From positions 1 to 10,124 of the forward strand of contig DAOVGU010000098.1 in the NCBI GenBank assembly GCA_030672255.1: a DNA stretch of 10,124 bases, written 5' to 3'. Position numbers and translations under genes: made by a program. How positions within the stretch are numbered: the first letter of the stretch is position 1; each line of letters starts with the position of its first letter. This document shows positions 7,520 through 10,124 of the stretch, one piece after another. The notes under the pieces are model-generated. The model was given only the letters and a program-made list of their open reading frames with translations. It had not been told where the DNA came from and ran no database searches. This DNA is from a bacterium (GTDB lineage: Bacteria; Ratteibacteria; UBA8468).

Positions 7520-7680
7520 ATAGGGGGAAGATAAGATAGATAACCGTAAAGAAGATTAAAGAAGATATATGTAACGCAATAAATATTTGCACAATGTCTT
7601 GTAGGGGGTTCAAGTTGCTGTGAGTATTATCAAGGAAGTTAATCTTCTCGCATATTGCTACTAAAGTGAGCAGATAGATT
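7506..7680 (-). pseudogene. Possible C-terminal remnant of a membrane protein at a rearrangement junction
   Basis: From 7703, just after a TAG at 7706-7704, down to a TAA at 7508-7506 one frame is open for 65 codons, mostly in a different frame from the truncated isomerase. It reads as two hydrophobic stretches (TLIYLLTLVAI and IVQIFIALHISSLIFFTVIY) separated by a polar loop (NFLDNTHSNLNPLQD). It has no ATG; TTG and GTG codons lie inside. Its stop overlaps the TTG of the next small membrane gene. It may be the tail of a membrane gene whose 5' part was lost when the isomerase fragment was joined near 7680. Pyrimidine-rich AT DNA can give hydrophobic frames by chance, so this is tentative. Confidence 0.3.
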
Positions 7681-7905
7681 AGAGTGGTATTCGAAGGCCG
7701 AACCTAAACCAACCAATTTCACCGGGGAATCCGCAAACCTTTTCCTGACTTCTTTTCTTTCCTCGCCAGATAAATCAACCTCTACCCGATGGGAATGGGT
7801 AGTTCTTAATTCCGCCCCCTCATAGGACAATTCACTGCACCTTTTGATTATTGTCTCAACATCCCAATCCTTAGCGATGTTGTACGTCACTATCCCTAAT
7901 CGCAT
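7639..7905 (-). pseudogene. Truncated sugar phosphate isomerase/epimerase (xylose-isomerase-like TIM barrel), N-terminal fragment
   Basis: Residues 1-75 look like the start of a PF01261 (AP endonuclease 2/xylose isomerase-like) TIM barrel: MRLGIVTYNIAKDWD for strand 1, YEGAELRTTHSH for strand 2, then VKLVGLGSAFEYHS for strand 3. Family members are usually about 260-290 aa, but this frame ends at 88 aa with an unrelated tail (NLSAHFSSNMRED). The later barrel strands and all metal-binding Glu/Asp/His residues are missing, and no continuation was found in the other minus-strand frames before the next gene. It should be inactive. It has the best Shine-Dalgarno in the window (AAGGAG, 7915-7910, four bases from the ATG), which suggests the 5' end is native. 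The break is near 7680. It follows the URO-D-like gene on the same strand, a common association. Confidence 0.75.
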
Positions 7906-7917
7906 TTTTCTCCTTTT

Positions 7918-7942
7918 TTTTAACCACAGATTAGCACAGAAA
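7918..7942. repeat. AACCACAGATTAGCACAGA dispersed repeat, copy 2
   Basis: Near-identical (24 of 25 bases) to 6651-6675 and in the same orientation relative to the minus-strand gene it precedes. Here it lies just upstream of the AAGGAG ribosome-binding site of the truncated isomerase. Confidence 0.8.
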
Positions 7943-7983
7943 CTACTTTGCCATTGAGAACATTGAAGTCACTAAAAGATAAT

Positions 7984-8018
7984 TATTTACTTTTAACTTT
8001 AAACCTTTAACTCTAAAC
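7984..8018. repeat. Five tandem degenerate heptamers (GTTWAAR on the minus strand)
   Basis: Reading the minus strand from 8018: GTTTAGA, GTTAAAG, GTTTAAA, GTTAAAA, GTAAATA. The period is exactly seven bases for five units. It lies between the URO-D-like stop codon and the truncated isomerase. It has no hairpin, so it is not a terminator. It could be a slippage-derived microsatellite or an array of short binding sites. No other gene-like signal is seen in 7943-8030. Confidence 0.7.
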
Positions 8019-8030
8019 TGTTCTTTATCT

Positions 8031-9254
8031 CTACAGCCAGCCGGTCAGTTTTGCCAGAAGGTGGGAGTATTCAATATAATTAGGCCAGGAAATATCAGAG
8101 GGAACGCCATGGTCACAGGAAGGAATAAATCCTCCATCTTTTAATAATGGCGGTACCACCCGCATTACCTCATCTTTCATTATCTTGCCTCCTTTGGCAA
8201 TGGCGCGCTTATCGATGCCTCCGTGATAAGCCATTTGCTTACCATAGGTTTTGCGGTATTGCACAATGTCGTTTCCGGCGGCAACCTCCATTGGACAGCA
8301 GCAGTTGATTCCGGCTTTTATCCAGAGAGGAATTAACTCGCCAATATAGCCATCGGAGTCTAAATCAACTATCGGGCAACCCCCTCCCCTGCCTTTCCCT
8401 CCCTTGAGGGGAGGGGAGTGAGTTGTTGCTGTTTTCCCCTCCCTTGATGGGAGGGGTAATGGGGAGGGTGAGTACGAACTTTTCTTGATCTGATTGGCCC
8501 AGCGCTTCCAGGTGGGCAGCAAAAATCTTCTGACCATCTTTGGCGAAATCATGCTATGCTCTTTGTAAGCCATATCCTCGGAGATGCAGATATGGTCAAC
8601 CGCAACATTCTTTAGGATCGGGCTCAATGTTTCCGAGACAAATTCGCTCCAGAAATCAACCATCTCGGCCACAAAATCTGGCTCTTTAATCATCAGCATG
8701 CAGAGATTCTCAAATCCGCACCATTCCCGCAGTTGCCAGAATGGACCGTTAACTCCGAGACTGACAACATAATCTCTATCTTTCAATTTTCTGCATCTTT
8801 CCGCAAAATCATCCGGGAAACGACCCGGTGTCTCCGGATTATATCTTTCCTTCATCTTTTCCCAGTCCTCTCTATTTTCTACCGGAAACTTGTGCCATTT
8901 TCTGGTGACAAAATCTTTTGCTGCTCTGATATAGGTGTAGTCATATTCATCCGAAATTTCGGTGATTGCTCCCATCCAATCCTGAACTATATAATGGCCA
9001 TCTTTATGCTCTAAAACCTTCTCTTCAAATTTAGGCATCATCTGGAAGGAGACACCTAAATTTATTTGAGGTTTTGTTTGTTCCGGCTCTATCCCCAAAA
9101 TTTCAAGAAGCACGTCATCGTAGTTTTTTCCTTCGGGAAGGCCCTGCTTGTGCCAGGCGGCAAGAGTAGATTCCCTTGCTCCTCCCGGAGAAAAAGGTAC
9201 CTTATCCGGTTTTCCAAACAATAAAGCCTCTCTAAATCTTTCCCTGGCATTCAT
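8031..9254 (-). CDS. Uroporphyrinogen decarboxylase-like (MtaA/CmuA superfamily) protein
   Basis: This 407-aa protein has the URO-D fold signatures of the corrinoid-methyltransferase-like branch. It begins MNARERFREALLFGKPDKVP, has VSLGVNGPFWQLREW (164-178), DLDSDGYIGELIPLW (297-311), PMEVAAGNDI (321-330), GGIDKRAIAKGG (345-356) and the C-terminal SCDHGVPSDISWPNYIEYS (379-397). Cys380 and His382 are candidate metal ligands. It lacks the MRQAGRY motif of true HemE, so methyl transfer or an uncharacterised decarboxylation is likelier than haem synthesis. Without the repeat-derived insert at residues 260-292 it would be about 374 aa, the usual size. It starts five bases after the amidohydrolase stop with no Shine-Dalgarno, so it is probably coupled to it. 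Whether the protein still works with the insert is unknown; the rest of the frame is intact. Confidence 0.85.
   Translation of the reverse strand: MNARERFREALLFGKPDKVPFSPGGARESTLAAWHKQGLPEGKNYDDVLLEILGIEPEQTKPQINLGVSFQMMPKFEEKVLEHKDGHYIVQDWMGAITEISDEYDYTYIRAAKDFVTRKWHKFPVENREDWEKMKERYNPETPGRFPDDFAERCRKLKDRDYVVSLGVNGPFWQLREWCGFENLCMLMIKEPDFVAEMVDFWSEFVSETLSPILKNVAVDHICISEDMAYKEHSMISPKMVRRFLLPTWKRWANQIKKSSYSPSPLPLPSREGKTATTHSPPLKGGKGRGGGCPIVDLDSDGYIGELIPLWIKAGINCCCPMEVAAGNDIVQYRKTYGKQMAYHGGIDKRAIAKGGKIMKDEVMRVVPPLLKDGGFIPSCDHGVPSDISWPNYIEYSHLLAKLTGWL
8381..8479 (-). repeat. In-frame double GGGAGGGG palindrome inside the URO-D-like gene
   Basis: Two core hairpins lie in tandem: CCCTCCC/GGGAGGG (8397-8403 with 8409-8415) and CCCCTCCC/GGGAGGGG (8436-8443 with 8449-8456). 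Outer arms CCCTCCCC/GGGGAGGG (8382-8389 with 8461-8468) enclose both. It encodes residues 260-292, a Ser/Pro then Gly/Lys-rich low-complexity stretch (YSPSPLPLPSREG ... GGKGRGGG) set between IKKS and CPIVDLDSDG, which are normally close together in the family. The apparent insert is 99 bases (33 codons) with no stop. Only three bases (AAC at 8378 and 8477) repeat at its ends. It shares TTGATGGGAG and GGGTGAG with 5943-6020. Confidence 0.85.
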
Positions 9255-9259
9255 ATTTG

Positions 9260-10093
9260 TTAAGTTGTCTTAGAGAAAAATCTTTCGAAATTGGCAGACA
9301 AAATCTTCTCGATAGTACTCTCTGGAACAGACAATTTTTTATAGATATTAATATCCTTTTGCAAGTGGGTTTTCCAGATCTCTGTAACGTTATCTATATG
9401 TTGCCCAGAGATCGTATTGTCTGTGCCGAATAGCATGACATTTTCTGCTCCAAAAGCAAGAAGTTTTCTCAAAGCGTCCTCTCGATATTCTGGCGGTGTT
9501 CCGGGAGTGGTGTCAACAAACATTTCGCTTGTTATTTTATATTTATTTTTTAATGCTCTCCATTGACCAAAGAGTGCCAGGCATTCATCGGTCCATGGCC
9601 AGGAGATATGAGCTAAGGCAAACTTGAATTTATTGATTTTTATTAAGTCTTCATAATAAACCGGCCGGCAGTATTTTGAAGAATAGGTGTGGAAATAAAG
9701 GATTCCCGAATGGAAGAGACAGGGAACGCCAAGTTCAGCCATTTTTTCATAATAAGGCAATATCCTTTCTTCGCCTGGATACCAAGTATTGGGTATCATT
9801 TTAAAACCACGATACTTTCTGTCGTAGATTATTTTTTCTAAAGAATCTATTGGTGTATTGTGTTTCGGTTCAATCCAAGCTAAACCATAAAGTCGATCAG
9901 AACATTCTGAGATAATCTTAGCCGTCTCCTCGATATTTCTTTCTTGTTCGTCAAGATCTTCTCCATACCAGGAAATAATTGCAATTTTCTCTAATCCTGT
10001 TTTGTCCATGGCATTTAATATGGATTTTGCAGTTATCTCTTTTCCATTAGGTAGGTGATGTACATGAACATCCGTATACCTTTTCTCGCCCAT
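9260..10093 (-). CDS. Amidohydrolase family protein (PF04909-type TIM barrel)
   Basis: This 277-aa protein matches the usual length of the amidohydrolase_2 family (hydrolases and decarboxylases, usually with one zinc). Visible metal-site residues are His10 and His12 (DVHVHH), His128 (LFHSG), His162 (LAHISWPW) and Asp225 (LFGTDN), in the family order. The core RGFKMIPN (95-102) is the usual strand after the helical segment. The product is soluble and cytoplasmic, with no signal peptide. The substrate is unknown. It is followed five bases later by the URO-D-like gene, suggesting one transcript and possibly one pathway. The ATG at 10093 has AGGAG at 10112-10108, spaced 14 bases away, which is longer than usual, but no closer start codon exists. 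The upstream promoter lies outside the window. Confidence 0.85.
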   Translation of the reverse strand: MGEKRYTDVHVHHLPNGKEITAKSILNAMDKTGLEKIAIISWYGEDLDEQERNIEETAKIISECSDRLYGLAWIEPKHNTPIDSLEKIIYDRKYRGFKMIPNTWYPGEERILPYYEKMAELGVPCLFHSGILYFHTYSSKYCRPVYYEDLIKINKFKFALAHISWPWTDECLALFGQWRALKNKYKITSEMFVDTTPGTPPEYREDALRKLLAFGAENVMLFGTDNTISGQHIDNVTEIWKTHLQKDINIYKKLSVPESTIEKILSANFERFFSKTT

Positions 10094-10124
10094 TTGTATT
10101 TATTAGTCTCCTAACTTTTTACCA

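Noticed and set aside
8733..9014. Plus-strand open frame of 93 codons, and a similar one at 3279-3560
   Set aside because: These mirror the codon pattern of the URO-D-like and FtsX genes on the other strand. They have no ribosome-binding site or domain.
8031..9254. Haem-pathway uroporphyrinogen decarboxylase (hemE)
   Set aside because: The N-terminal MRQAGRY signature is missing, and the motifs and neighbours fit the methyltransferase-like branch.

Overview
The window is bacterial and gene-dense. Every convincing gene lies on the minus strand, so transcription runs from high to low coordinates. It has moderate, somewhat AT-rich composition, short palindromic 'TGTCATTGCGAG...GCAATC' repeats, 'AACCACAGATTAACACAGA' repeats and CCCTCACCC/GGGAGGGG palindromes. 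Together with its gene families this looks like an uncultured anaerobic or subsurface lineage of the Omnitrophota/PVC-like kind. That placement rests on general familiarity, not on a marker gene, and is weak.

Layout from right to left. 10093-9260 is a PF04909-type amidohydrolase. 9254-8031, five bases on, is a uroporphyrinogen-decarboxylase-like (MtaA/CmuA superfamily) protein. 7905-7639 is the N-terminal third of a sugar phosphate isomerase/epimerase-type TIM barrel, abruptly truncated. 7680-7506 is a possible leftover of a membrane protein joined to that truncation. 7519-7298 (two-segment membrane protein) and 7301-6750 (membrane-anchored TPR protein) overlap by ATGA and sit behind a plausible sigma70 promoter. 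6646-2150 is a 1498-residue exported protein fusing an M28-like domain with altered metal ligands to a beta domain and an FtsX/MacB-type permease. 1985-1 is a DUF6785/DUF6784 (OPT-like) multi-pass membrane protein, complete or nearly so at the left edge. The right-hand enzymes resemble the TIM-barrel sets (amidohydrolase, URO-D-like, xylose-isomerase-like) often found together in catabolic clusters of uncharacterised substrate. No shared pathway can be proved here.

The most striking signal is repeat invasion of coding sequence. Three short palindromic elements from two families sit inside two genes, and each adds a multiple of three bases with no stop codon: 36 bp and 72 bp in the FtsX fusion gene and about 99 bp in the URO-D-like gene. 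Two of them are bounded by short direct repeats, and excising between those restores a plausible family sequence. This recalls the in-frame protein-coding palindromic elements of Rickettsia. The same families fill the intergenic spaces at 1987-2148 and 6651-6745, right up to start codons.

The second point of interest is the M28-like/FtsX fusion, whose peptidase metal site looks lost and which has no ATPase partner in the window. No RNA genes, CRISPR arrays, transposases or integrases were seen.
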